From an uncultured Bacteroides sp. (lineage in GTDB: Bacteria; Bacteroidota; Bacteroidia; Bacteroidales; Bacteroidaceae): a DNA stretch of 21,864 nucleotides. Positions within the stretch are counted from its first letter, which is position 1, and the number at the start of each line of letters is the position of its first letter. Shown one piece after another: positions 7,463 to 15,132 of the stretch. The stretch is from contig CAMTFK010000060.1 of assembly GCA_947071285.1 (NCBI GenBank), positions 1-21,864 of the forward strand, in the 5' to 3' direction. The notes under the pieces are model-generated. The model was not told where the DNA came from, searched no databases, and worked only from the letters and a program-made list of their open reading frames with translations. Made by a program: the position numbers and the translations under genes.

Positions 7463-8371
7463 TTATAGAATTAATTGTTTCTTCTCTTTTTTAGCCATGA
7501 TAGACGGGACACGCTTTACCTGACTCCGTTCCTGTCTCTTATCTATTTCACCGTCCAGTGTACTGAATTCCAAATCTTGCTTCTGATTGCGTTCGATGGT
7601 GGACACAGCTTTTCTTCCGTTAAGGCTGAACTCCCCGCCGTGCAAATGAAACTCGGATTGCAAGATATCAGCTGCCATCACTTTCGCTTCTTTTTGCAGG
7701 GCTGTATAACCGAAGTCATGGGCCGATAAGGGTGCGTTTTGCCGTGCTTTTATGCTATCACCTAACTTCTCAGCCAACTCCCTAAATTCATATTGATAAC
7801 TGAAAGGATGGAATTTATCCGCTACCACATGACCTGCATATCCGTTTTCCGATATATATAATAAAGAAGCCACATCATAGTTCCGGGGTGAGATACCAAG
7901 CGAGAATTCCTTCGTCAAACGGTCGAAGTTGTGAAAATCAGGTCTGATATCGAATTTGTCCTTGCACACGGCTCCTTCCAGAATTTCCGGCCCAACAAAT
8001 TTATCAGGAGTAAAACTGACAACAGAACGCCTTAATTGCGTGTCTTCACTCCGCAGATCGGCTTTTGATAGTTTATCTATGCAATTATCCGCCAACTCAG
8101 CCACCCTTTTGGTTGGCAAATCTATCTCGTAGATTCGTAGTGTTTCTTGTATTTTTGTAAGATTGAAAAAGCTGTCCGCAAGGCTTTGCAAATAACTACC
8201 TTGTGCCTTTTTTCCTTTCGGAGTATTCGAAAAGAGTAACACACCAGCTTCAGTAGCAATGGCAAATACCCGATTATCGTGTTTCGACGCGTCGGGGTTG
8301 TCGAATAAACCAAAGACATCCTTTGGTTTACTCCGTTTCAAAAGGGATAAGATTCTTTTTAGGATTGACAT
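7463..8371 (-). CDS. paralogue A of the tandem family, intact hypothetical protein
   Basis: The 302-residue protein is the uninterrupted member of the tandem trio. It lacks the N-terminal SGS(V/L)Y domain of B and C and starts with a basic segment (SILKRILSLLKRSKPKD). The common core follows: GVLLFSNTPKGKKAQGSYLQSLADSFFNL...LRIYEIDLP (about 43-90), then DIRPDFHNFDRLTKEFS and NYDVASLLYISENGY (about 140-175), which match paralogue C. The C-terminus is basic and lysine-rich. It has no Trp at all. No enzyme motif, signal peptide or membrane segment is visible, and I know no function. An in-frame TAA lies just upstream of the chosen ATG. It is the first gene of the operon below the dyad at 8413-8475 and ends 2 bp before paralogue B. 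Confidence 0.8.
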   Translation of the reverse strand: MSILKRILSLLKRSKPKDVFGLFDNPDASKHDNRVFAIATEAGVLLFSNTPKGKKAQGSYLQSLADSFFNLTKIQETLRIYEIDLPTKRVAELADNCIDKLSKADLRSEDTQLRRSVVSFTPDKFVGPEILEGAVCKDKFDIRPDFHNFDRLTKEFSLGISPRNYDVASLLYISENGYAGHVVADKFHPFSYQYEFRELAEKLGDSIKARQNAPLSAHDFGYTALQKEAKVMAADILQSEFHLHGGEFSLNGRKAVSTIERNQKQDLEFSTLDGEIDKRQERSQVKRVPSIMAKKEKKQLIL

Positions 8372-8401
8372 AAGCCATTATTTATAAATGAATATCAATC
8401 G

Positions 8402-8475
8402 CAAAGAAAAGCATTCGCCAACCGAACTACAAGACAGGCGACATGTAAGTCTGTCTTTGGCGTCAGTTGGCGAAT
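8402..8475 (-). promoter_or_regulatory. nested inverted repeat and weak -7 box before the paralogue operon
   Basis: ATTCGCCAAC (8413-8422) is a perfect inverted match of GTTGGCGAAT (8466-8475). Inside, AAGACAG (8431-8437) matches CTGTCTT (8451-8457) inverted. On the minus strand this dyad is followed at 8409-8402 by TTTCTTTG, one base from the -7 consensus TAnnTTTG. CTnDOT RteC is known to bind inverted half-sites upstream of the xis2c promoter, so this is a candidate RteC operator; a long RNA hairpin ending the rteC transcript is the other reading, but no T tract follows. Confidence 0.5.
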
Positions 8476-8482
8476 CCACCTA

Positions 8483-9115
8483 TTATGCCAATCGTTCTTC
8501 CAACATGCGGTTGTAGCTGTTACGCAACGAGTCGATGAAAGGAGTTGTGTCCGTGCAACGGTCAAATACCTTTCCACGCTTTGTGTAGAGGGCATTGACC
8601 TTAAGATGAAAAGCTTCCTCAAAAACTTTAATCACATCCACAACTGTAACTTTTTTTCCTCCCGTTGAACCAATTGTTCCTGCTGCCATCAATGCTGCTA
8701 CCAATTCTATCAAATCACTATCTGTACCATTCCATGTCAGTGCAACAGTTCTTTTTCTATTTCCACCTTCCGGTTGATGCTTTATCTGGATTACGGATGA
8801 CAATTTATTCTCCATATAGAAGTCTTTAATTATCTGAATTTCTGCATCCAGCACTGCAAGTGATTTATTGATATATACATCATAGAGTATATGTCTCCCT
8901 TCAGTCATGGCATCACAAGCTTTTTTCAAGAAAGTCAATTCAATTTTCGTATAGTTGAGCCTGCGCAAGTGTCCAATACGGTCGTCATCTGCAATTTCTG
9001 CAAGCAGAGATACGAATTCTTCATAAGCAATAGACAGTTCACCGGGAGCAAGTTCCTGCTGATTCTGATAAGAGGTAAACATTGCAATCAAAGTAGTCTC
9101 AATCAATATTCTCAT
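8483..9115 (-). CDS. rteC: RteC-like regulator of element excision
   Basis: The 210-residue protein matches the RteC family of CTnDOT-type elements: a helical N-terminal domain (LSIAYEEFVSLLAEIADDDRIGHLRRLNYTKIELTFLKKACD) and a C-terminal winged-helix-like domain carrying the hallmark LTWNGTDSDLIELVAALMA, then a section ending in FIDSLRNSYNRMLEERL. In CTnDOT, RteC is a DNA-binding activator of the excision operon. Here the gene directly precedes the paralogue/HTH operon, with only the nested dyad between. Its Trp codon is TGG and its stop TAA. A candidate sigma-54 promoter is about 65 bp upstream, which would place it under the RteB-like activator encoded just before. The exact start is not fixed by a ribosome binding site; the family N-terminus supports the one given or one a few codons later. 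Confidence 0.85.
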   Translation of the reverse strand: MRILIETTLIAMFTSYQNQQELAPGELSIAYEEFVSLLAEIADDDRIGHLRRLNYTKIELTFLKKACDAMTEGRHILYDVYINKSLAVLDAEIQIIKDFYMENKLSSVIQIKHQPEGGNRKRTVALTWNGTDSDLIELVAALMAAGTIGSTGGKKVTVVDVIKVFEEAFHLKVNALYTKRGKVFDRCTDTTPFIDSLRNSYNRMLEERLA

Positions 9116-9178
9116 GGGCTTTCATTTTTTAGTTCTACAAACTTTTTATTCTCAGCCTGCTGACATATAAATAAAGAG

Positions 9179-9192
9179 ACAATAGTTGTGCC
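9179..9192 (-). promoter_or_regulatory. candidate sigma-54 (-24/-12) promoter of the rteC-like gene
   Basis: On the minus strand GGCAC (9192-9188), five bases, then TTGT (9182-9179) fits the sigma-54 consensus TGGCAC-N5-TTGC with one change in the -12 box and correct spacing. It lies about 64 bp before the rteC-like start, and the neighbouring activator carries the GAFTGA motif that contacts sigma-54. Confidence 0.6.
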
Positions 9193-9276
9193 GTTAAATT
9201 TTAAATAGTAATATGGCTATTTATCAATACATTACGGTTTTTACAAATAGTATATGTCTTGATGGAACATGTCCGT

Positions 9277-9295
9277 CCAGACACTTTGTGTCCGG
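9277..9295. promoter_or_regulatory. dyad, candidate enhancer site for the RteB-like activator
   Basis: CCAGACAC-TTT-GTGTCCGG is a 19-bp dyad with one mismatched pair. It lies about 85 bp upstream of the -24 box, the usual range for NtrC-type enhancer sites. A neighbouring half-site-like ATGTCCGTCC is at 9269-9278. No T tract follows on either strand, so a terminator for the activator gene is less likely. Confidence 0.5.
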
Positions 9296-9309
9296 TATTT
9301 GAACTCTTT

Positions 9310-10608
9310 TTATTTTATATGATATTTCTTCATTCTTGCATAGAGTGTACTCCGTGCAATTCCCAAAAGTTTGGCAGCCTTACGCTTGTTATTACTAGTG
9401 ACTACAAGCATTTTGACAATTGCTTCCCGCATCATACGTCCATTATCCAAAGGTTTGGATTCAGTTGGCTTGTCATCCATTTGTATAATAAGTTCTCCGG
9501 ACGTAATCCATTCGCTTTTAGCCAACAAAACCGCACGGCGAATCACGCCACGTAATTCACGAAGATTTCCAGTCCAAGCATATTTTTTAAATATCTGTTG
9601 TACTTCACAATCAAAGCCCTTAATATCTTTTTCAAACTCTTTATTGGCCAACCTTAAAAAGAATTCAGCTAATGGTAATATATCTTCCGGACATTCAGCT
9701 AACGAAGGTATATAAATCGGGAATTCGTTTAGTCGATGAAAGAAATCCTCCCTAAACCGCCCTTCTGCTATAGCTTTTTCTAAATTCTCATTGGTGGCGG
9801 CCAACAAACGGATATCTGCTTTAACTTCTTCTTTACCTCCCACAGGTCTGTATTTTTTCTCCTGCAAAAATCGAAGCATGAGCCTTTGTACATCCAATCC
9901 CAGATTGCCAATCTCATCCAAGAATAATGTTCCGTGATTGGCAGCTGCCAATAATCCTGTTTTGTTTTCAGTAGCCCCGGTAAAAGCCCCTTTTACATAT
10001 CCAAACAATTCCGATGCTGCTAATTCTTTAGGTAACGTACCACAATCTACAGCTATAAAAGGGGCATTTGACCTTTTGCTCATGGCATATATCTGTCGGG
10101 CTGCATATTCTTTTCCTGTTCCTGATTCACCACGCAATAATATTGTCAGCGATTCTACCGGAGCCGCAACCCGTATATATTCTTGTGTCTTTAATGCCAG
10201 CGGACTTTTCCCATAATAGTAGACAAACGGACTTTTCGAAGTTTTTTCGCTTTCAATAAAGAGATCATCTATAATATTCAATACTTTTTCAGATTGTATT
10301 GGCTTGATTAAATAATTATCCACTCCTCTCTTTATGGCATCTACTGCCTTTTCTATATTTCCAAATCCAGTCATAATAAGGAATGGTATTCTATAGCCAT
10401 TTGCACGCATCCAGCTAAATAACTCCATGCAATTTCCTCCTGGTAGGTTAAAATCCGATAATATCAGATCTATCTTTTGGCCCAGCACAAATTCCTTCGC
10501 AGCACTAATTGACAAGACATATCGAGCATTCATCCCGTTTTTTATCAACCAGTTGGTTATTATGCGAGCGTACGTTCTTTCATCTTCCACGACCAATACC
10601 GTTTTCAT
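9310..10608 (-). CDS. sigma-54-dependent response regulator, NtrC family, RteB-like
   Basis: The 432-residue protein has three domains. The receiver (1-118) has acidic pocket E8-D9-E10, phospho-acceptor Asp52, Thr80 and Lys102. The AAA+ domain (about 127-360) has Walker A GESGTGKE (160-167), the sigma-54 contact motif GAFTGA (207-212) and Walker B LFLDEIG (228-234). A Fis-type HTH lies at about 392-432 (NNKRKAAKLLGIARSTLYARMKK). It should, when phosphorylated, hydrolyse ATP to open sigma-54 promoters. Position directly before an rteC-like gene makes it the counterpart of CTnDOT RteB. The usual partner kinase RteA is not in the window, so the sensor must be elsewhere or the protein works alone. 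Walker A has Glu after the Lys where Thr or Glu are both seen in the family. Stop is TAA. Confidence 0.92.
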   Translation of the reverse strand: MKTVLVVEDERTYARIITNWLIKNGMNARYVLSISAAKEFVLGQKIDLILSDFNLPGGNCMELFSWMRANGYRIPFLIMTGFGNIEKAVDAIKRGVDNYLIKPIQSEKVLNIIDDLFIESEKTSKSPFVYYYGKSPLALKTQEYIRVAAPVESLTILLRGESGTGKEYAARQIYAMSKRSNAPFIAVDCGTLPKELAASELFGYVKGAFTGATENKTGLLAAANHGTLFLDEIGNLGLDVQRLMLRFLQEKKYRPVGGKEEVKADIRLLAATNENLEKAIAEGRFREDFFHRLNEFPIYIPSLAECPEDILPLAEFFLRLANKEFEKDIKGFDCEVQQIFKKYAWTGNLRELRGVIRRAVLLAKSEWITSGELIIQMDDKPTESKPLDNGRMMREAIVKMLVVTSNNKRKAAKLLGIARSTLYARMKKYHIK

Positions 10609-10661
10609 GATAATTTTTCATGCAATTCATCCGTTGCTTGCCATTAATTGCTATAAATCTT

Positions 10662-10880
10662 TTATTCCAGTTCAGAGGCAACAATGCCGATTGTCCGCAA
10701 TGCGTCAATTATATTCTCAGCAGTAATTCCTTGACTTTCTATCCGCAAAACCTTTTCCCAATCTTCAAAATCCACATTCCATTTGTGAATACAGGACTTA
10801 TGAACAAACAGTACTCCTATCCGCTCAATATCTTTCTCCGTTCTGACAGAGGTTCTGAATATTAAAATTTCATCACTCAT
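10662..10880 (-). CDS. small HMA-like ferredoxin-fold protein
   Basis: The chosen start gives 72 residues (MSDEILIFRTSV...IVASELE). The pattern strand-helix-strand-strand-helix-strand (ILIFRTSV, EKDIERIGVLF, KWNVDF, KVLRIES, ENIIDALRTIG, ASELE) is that of heavy-metal-associated ferredoxin-like domains, but the metal-binding CxxC is absent: the only Cys is in HKSCIHKW. Small proteins of this form are common in Bacteroides; I know no function. Longer starts at 10919 or 10946 remain possible, since no ribosome binding site decides. Its upstream region carries the same operator-promoter as the envelope operon at 20086-20122, so it probably belongs to that regulon and not to the mobile element. 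The stop is 53 bp before the RteB-like start. Confidence 0.75.
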   Translation of the reverse strand: MSDEILIFRTSVRTEKDIERIGVLFVHKSCIHKWNVDFEDWEKVLRIESQGITAENIIDALRTIGIVASELE

Positions 10881-11024
10881 CCTATTGCTATAACCTTGAT
10901 TTTTTTTTCGTAATTGCATGGAAGTATTGGATACCACATACAACATAATCGCAAATAATACTTTTTTGATTTTTGTAGTTTAATTATTGTTGATTTCTTT
11001 TGTCTGCTATGCAGAAAAAAGAAA

Positions 11025-11061
11025 CAAAGATAAGAGGTGAATTTGTAGACATTTTGAATTT
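11025..11061 (-). promoter_or_regulatory. operator-promoter of the HMA-like gene (copy 2 of a shared design)
   Basis: On the minus strand AAATTCAAAATGTCTACAAA (11061-11042) is followed after 9 bp by TATCTTTG (11032-11025), an exact -7 box. The operator holds direct half-sites TTCAAA and TACAAA with 11-bp spacing, as for OmpR/PhoB-type regulators, and it replaces a normal -33 box. It differs by one base from the copy at 20103-20122 and has the same 9-bp gap. The leader to the chosen start would be about 140 nt. Confidence 0.7.
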
Positions 11062-11127
11062 AAGAGAGACTAATCGTACCATAATTTTTTTTATGGGATG
11101 AGTTCTGTAATTCATTTGCCTTGTATT

Positions 11128-12378
11128 TTAAAAAGAAACGGCTACCACACTTCCTACCGTAAGTACTTGCAAAAGCCTTGTCTTTAGAGGAATGGGAGAT
11201 TTCATCAAGTTGTAGTCGAAAAAAAACTTTATTCCTAAGTTTTGCTTTGCCCGAAAGGTAAGCGAGCAGCCTGTTCCCATACTAATACTTCCTTTCTTGC
11301 CGATAGTGATAGTAGTAAATGTGCATTCGGGGAGATAGGTGTAGCCTGCCAACAATTTACTACCAACCATCCATCGGGAAGAGAAAGGATAGGAAAAATA
11401 AGCGCCTGCATAGCCGGAAATCATATCCAACGATTCATTTTGCGCTTCATTATTGAGAATAACAGGCATATTGGCTATGGTGAGCCGTCCACCTATTCCG
11501 ATATACGGATTGAAGAAATAAGCGCCCTCAATTCCCGCATTACTACCCGTTGAAAGAGCGATCCCGGAATTATCTATCAACCGATGACGCCCCGGCAGAG
11601 TATTAAATCCCAGATAGATGCCCAGAAAAGAAGGTTTGCTGAACCTGTCGAAAGTTGTCTCAGTGGAAAAACGACGAATACCTTTCTCTTTAAATATCAA
11701 GTTGGCAAGGTAATAGCCCAATTCAGTAGAAAGTATTCCTATGCCAGCGCCTACCATCACATCACTAAGCCAATGTTTGTTGTTCATCATCCGGCTCAAT
11801 CCGGTGGCAGTTGCCACTGAATAAGCCCCAATACTGTACCATGGACTTCGTCCGCCATATTCTTTGCTCAACATGGTGGCAGTCATAAAGGCGGTAGCCG
11901 TATGCCCGGACGGAAAGGAATGGTTATTAGAGCCATCGGGACGCATCACTTTGGAAGTTGTCTTCAACGAATTAACCGCCGCAGCCATGAGAACCACCGA
12001 AAAAGCGTCCGAGGCAAGCATTCTTCCCCACGAGCTACGCCCTTCTACACCTCCCGCTTTCATTCCGAGCATAACGGCAGCTGGAAGGTATTGCAGATAA
12101 TCATCGTACCGCTTTCTGAATACAGGCAAGTATTCATTCCGCAGGCTACGAAAATGCTTATCTTTATTCTTAACCAGCAACCCTCCGGCAATAAGCGGCA
12201 CACCGATATAAGTCATCTGGTAAATTCTTGATCCTGTTGCTTTATCCACTGTCTGCCGAAAAGAATTTGACTTTGTTAATGATACGCCAGAGTGTATAAG
12301 TTGTATAGGCGGAATACTATCTGATGCTTGCAGCATGTCGGATATACCGCATAAAAGAAGCAGGATAAACAACCTCAT
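11128..12378 (-). CDS. PAP2-family phosphatase with C-terminal barrel-like domain
   Basis: The 416-residue protein has a signal sequence (1-18, MRLFILLLLCGISDMLQA) and a PAP2 (lipid phosphatase) domain. Catalytic motifs are K139/K143...R146-P147, PSGH at 156-159, and SR195-196 with H202 and D206 (SRMMNNKHWLSD). From about residue 235 the sequence alternates in short beta strands with aromatic ends (FLGIYLGFNTLP, GIEGAYFFNPYIGIGGRL, GYAGAYFSYPF, IKFFFDYNL), like a small outer-membrane barrel or beta-rich domain. The family removes phosphates from phosphatidylglycerophosphate, lipid A, undecaprenyl-PP or similar envelope lipids; lipid A phosphatases (LpxE/LpxF) of Bacteroides are of this class, but the substrate is not decided here. 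It overlaps the kinase gene by ATGA and is the last gene of the operon. Confidence 0.88.
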   Translation of the reverse strand: MRLFILLLLCGISDMLQASDSIPPIQLIHSGVSLTKSNSFRQTVDKATGSRIYQMTYIGVPLIAGGLLVKNKDKHFRSLRNEYLPVFRKRYDDYLQYLPAAVMLGMKAGGVEGRSSWGRMLASDAFSVVLMAAAVNSLKTTSKVMRPDGSNNHSFPSGHTATAFMTATMLSKEYGGRSPWYSIGAYSVATATGLSRMMNNKHWLSDVMVGAGIGILSTELGYYLANLIFKEKGIRRFSTETTFDRFSKPSFLGIYLGFNTLPGRHRLIDNSGIALSTGSNAGIEGAYFFNPYIGIGGRLTIANMPVILNNEAQNESLDMISGYAGAYFSYPFSSRWMVGSKLLAGYTYLPECTFTTITIGKKGSISMGTGCSLTFRAKQNLGIKFFFDYNLMKSPIPLKTRLLQVLTVGSVVAVSF

Positions 12379-13388
12379 GCTCTCAACATTTGTACGATAA
12401 AACGATGCAGTCCTTCCTTGTATTCATACCTTATGGTCCATCCATGAGAATCGCAAATCGCTTTCACGATAGCCAACCCCAAACCGTTACCTTTTACCTT
12501 TTCGGAAGTGCGGTTGAAGCGACGGAACAACAGTTCTGTATTTAATTCGCCTTCCGATGAAGTGTTGGAAACGGTAAGGCAATCTGAACGAAGGGAAACG
12601 AATATTTCCCCATCCGGTGTGTTATGACGCACGGCATTCACAACCAGATTATTAATCAGACTCTCAACCAATGTCCGGTTCGCACGAGTAAAAACAGGTG
12701 TTTCCGGAATCTGTTTATGCACCGTTATCCCACCGGTCAGTTTATCCAGTAGAGGCAGTATCTCGTTTAGTATCTGCGCGAGGTCTATTACTTTGGTTTG
12801 CAGATATTGTCGGTTCTCTATCTTGACAAGCAGCAGCAGGCTCTTATTCAGGCGGGAAAGTCGCCGGGACGAATCATATATATTCTGCACGATGTGCGCC
12901 TGCTCCTCGGTTAATTCTCCCAATTGCATCAATGAATCCAGTTGGCTCTGAATCACTGCCAGCGGAGTTTGCAATTCATGCGAGGCATTCTCGGTGAACT
13001 CTTTTTGCATCTGGTAAGTGTGAAGACTGTTTTTCATCAGCTGGGTAAGCGTCACGTTCAGACGGGTAAATTCTTTCACGTCATTGGAGGTGAATTCGGG
13101 TATCTCACCCCCTTCCAGTGAAAAGCGTTCCAAGCGGGCCAGTGTGTCTTCAAACGGAATCCACAAGCGTCTCGTTATGAAACGAACCATCAGTATCAGC
13201 GAGACAGCTAGCACGCAGAAGATAAATATGAACTGCATCATGATACCGAACATCACGTGATGCTCCGCCAAACTATGGTTCATGTAATAGTGCTTTGTCA
13301 GAAAGTAAAAGACGGGGAGGAAGAGCACCAACAGGGCAACCACACAATACGTAAATTGCGTAAGACTTTTACGCATCAGGCATTTCAT
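12375..13388 (-). CDS. sensor histidine kinase
   Basis: Using the ATG that overlaps the regulator stop by four bases (ATGA), the product has 337 residues; a start three codons earlier (13397) is possible. Two transmembrane helices (about 12-32 and 47-70) flank a very short periplasmic loop of about 14 residues, so the signal is probably sensed in the membrane or through a partner. The phospho-acceptor is His137 in the box ENASHELQTPLAVIQSQLDS. The ATPase domain has an N box (INNLVVNAVRHN) and G box (GNGLGLAIVKAICDSHGW). The usual D-box DNG reads VSNTSSEG, a degenerate form common in Bacteroides kinases. It should phosphorylate the response regulator encoded just upstream. Its stop overlaps the PAP2 gene start by ATGA. 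Confidence 0.93.
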   Translation of the reverse strand: MKCLMRKSLTQFTYCVVALLVLFLPVFYFLTKHYYMNHSLAEHHVMFGIMMQFIFIFCVLAVSLILMVRFITRRLWIPFEDTLARLERFSLEGGEIPEFTSNDVKEFTRLNVTLTQLMKNSLHTYQMQKEFTENASHELQTPLAVIQSQLDSLMQLGELTEEQAHIVQNIYDSSRRLSRLNKSLLLLVKIENRQYLQTKVIDLAQILNEILPLLDKLTGGITVHKQIPETPVFTRANRTLVESLINNLVVNAVRHNTPDGEIFVSLRSDCLTVSNTSSEGELNTELLFRRFNRTSEKVKGNGLGLAIVKAICDSHGWTIRYEYKEGLHRFIVQMLRA

Positions 13389-14059
13389 TCGTTCCATTTG
13401 TAACCTATTCCATAAAGATTTTTAATACAGTTCTTACAACCGGCATGAGCAAGTTTTGCTTTCAGATTTTTGATATGCGCATAAATAAAATCCTGATTGT
13501 CGAGCATATCCGCCATATCACCACTCAGGTGTTCGGCAAGGGCGCTTTTGGTAATCACCTGGTTACGATTGCTGATAAAGAAGAGCAGTAGCTCGTATTC
13601 GGATTTGGTAAGCACGATGGATTGTCCGTTCACTTTCACTTCCTTACTTAAAAGATCAATGGTAATGGATTGACTGGTTAGCAGGTTATTGCCCGAAAAA
13701 TGTCGTCCACGGATAACAGAGTACACTCTGACACTGAGTTCTGACAGATGGAAAGGCTTGGGCAGATAATCGTCCGCCCCGATTTTGATACCATTGATCT
13801 TATCGTCCAGCGAATCTTTGGCAGAGACGATGACAACACCCGTCGGATTCGTTTTCTGTTTGATAACTTGCAGGATATCCAGTCCGTTACCACCCGGTAG
13901 CATCAGGTCAAGCAGAATGCAATCATAGTCATAGAGCGTCACTTTCTCTATGGCATCCTCAAATGTATATGCTTGTTCGCACCGGTAATCCTCTTTAGAG
14001 AGGTAGTTGGCTATATTTTGAGACAAGGTGCGTTCGTCTTCGATAATTAATAGTTTCAT
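13385..14059 (-). CDS. OmpR/PhoB-family response regulator
   Basis: The start at 14059 (MKLLIIEDERTLSQN) fits the receiver fold; the frame stays open upstream to 14128 but that would add residues overlapping the preceding gene. The product has 224 residues. The receiver has E7-D8-E9, phospho-acceptor Asp51 (LLDLMLPGGNG) and Lys101 (LPKPF). A winged-helix effector domain fills about 130-224 (VLTKSEYELLLFFISN, then IKNLYGIGYKW). This family usually binds two direct half-sites 11 bp apart, and exactly such sites are in the promoters at both ends of the cluster (11042-11061 and 20103-20122), so positive autoregulation is likely. It starts 10 bp after the flippase-like gene and overlaps the kinase gene by 4 bp. 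Confidence 0.93.
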   Translation of the reverse strand: MKLLIIEDERTLSQNIANYLSKEDYRCEQAYTFEDAIEKVTLYDYDCILLDLMLPGGNGLDILQVIKQKTNPTGVVIVSAKDSLDDKINGIKIGADDYLPKPFHLSELSVRVYSVIRGRHFSGNNLLTSQSITIDLLSKEVKVNGQSIVLTKSEYELLLFFISNRNQVITKSALAEHLSGDMADMLDNQDFIYAHIKNLKAKLAHAGCKNCIKNLYGIGYKWNE

Positions 14060-14069
14060 AAAGATGTAA

Positions 14070-15132
14070 TTAATCAATTGAATGAAATTTATTTCGTATC
14101 CAGCCCGGTAACAGGCTGATTCCGGCAAATAGATAGAGATAAAAGGTTATTATCCGCCAGCAACAAGTGATGAGAAAGACGACTCCTGCTGTGCTCACCA
14201 AGTCGTCGTAACAGGTGGAGAACAGATATTCGCTCACTCCACTTCCCCCTGGTGTGGGGCTGATTGTCATCACAATCCACAAGATAAACTGCCTGGCAAA
14301 AACGAGTGGCTGTTCACCCAAAGGGATAAACGGCAGGAACAACGCGCAAACCACCAGAAAACGCGACGACCAGGCAGCCAATGTAGCAATCCCGGCTTTC
14401 ATCCAAAAAAGGAGTGACCAGTCAGCCATTTGTTTGGAACTGAGCTGCAAATTCTTGGTAAACTCTTCCGCTTTACTTGTCCAACGGTTCAATAATGGTA
14501 TGCGGAACAACCGGTAAATAATTCCACCTATTACTTGGGGACGCTTGAAAAGAGCCGCATAAAGTACAATAGTCCAGGCTATGATCAACAGATAAATGAT
14601 TGCAAATGTAATATGCAATCCCGTAATTCCTACGGATGTACCGAATAATTTTTCTTCAGGGAAGATTAAAAAAAGCAAAGGACAAACAACTACCAGACAA
14701 AGCTCATCCAGAAACAAAGTAGACATCATTACTGCGGTTCCTTTACCTGCCGGAACGCCTTCCGCTTTCAAAAACAAAACGATCAACCCCGAACCGCCTA
14801 CGGCCGAAGGGGTAATTGCAGAAGTAAATTCACACAATAAGTTCGTGTAAAAAGCCTGTCGCCAGGATAGTTTGTCCTGTTCACACATCAACCGGAACCG
14901 CCACATCATACTCAAATCTCTCATCACTATAAAGTGAAAAGCCAGTATAATACATGCTCCTTCCACCCATGTAAACCGGAATTGCCCCCCATGCTTCCGA
15001 ATAAAACTCCTGATAGAATAATATACCCGTCACGGCAATGCCTATCAGCAAAGGAATCATGAGCCGAAAAACGCGGAGCGATCCCCGTTGTTTCTTAGTC
15101 ATTATATCGACTGCCGTATTTTCTATTTCCAT
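14070..15132 (-). pseudogene. UPF0104/LPG-flippase-like membrane protein, frameshifted in a G6 run
   Basis: Two frames on the minus strand code for one protein. The first, from ATG 15132, reads MEIENTAVDIMTKKQRG, a first membrane helix (MIPLLIGIAVTGILFYQEFY), and SEAW. The second continues with QFRFTWVEGACIILAFHFIVMRDLSMMWRFR and then the family block FTSAITPSAVGGSGLIVLF, several helices and a TAA stop at 14070. The switch falls in six G residues (C6 at 14985-14990 on the plus strand); with five G the frame reads SEAWGQFRFTWVE without break, giving 353 residues. The family (lysylphosphatidylglycerol synthase transmembrane region, UPF0104) moves or serves lipids in the inner membrane. The defect may be a true mutation, a phase-variable slippage site, or a sequencing error. 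It overlaps the glycosyltransferase by 10 bp. Confidence 0.85.

Larger units (their letters stand above)
3297..10608. mobile_element. integrated element with CTnDOT-like control genes (boundaries approximate)
   Basis: The block holds a tyrosine recombinase beside tRNA-Lys, two Xis-like HTH genes, three paralogous unknown genes, an RteC-like gene and an RteB-like activator. In CTnDOT, RteB activates rteC, RteC activates the xis2c-xis2d-orf3-exc operon, and Xis proteins with IntDOT excise the element; the gene order here matches that chain. No transfer, mobilisation, relaxase, tetQ or rteA gene is visible, so it is a remnant, a small satellite element, or a genomic island mobilised in trans. 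The right end is unknown: I found no second copy of the tRNA-Lys 3' end in this window. The end given is the start of the activator gene, because the next gene has a promoter shared with the chromosomal operon. Confidence 0.6.

Noticed and set aside
8413..8475. CRISPR or tandem-repeat array
   Set aside because: It is a single nested inverted repeat without repeating units and spacers; no CRISPR array or cas gene is present in the window.
14881..15132. A separate 83-residue gene at 14881-15132
   Set aside because: Only its first half is meaningful; after the G6 run it reads out of frame, and the second frame continues the same membrane protein family.
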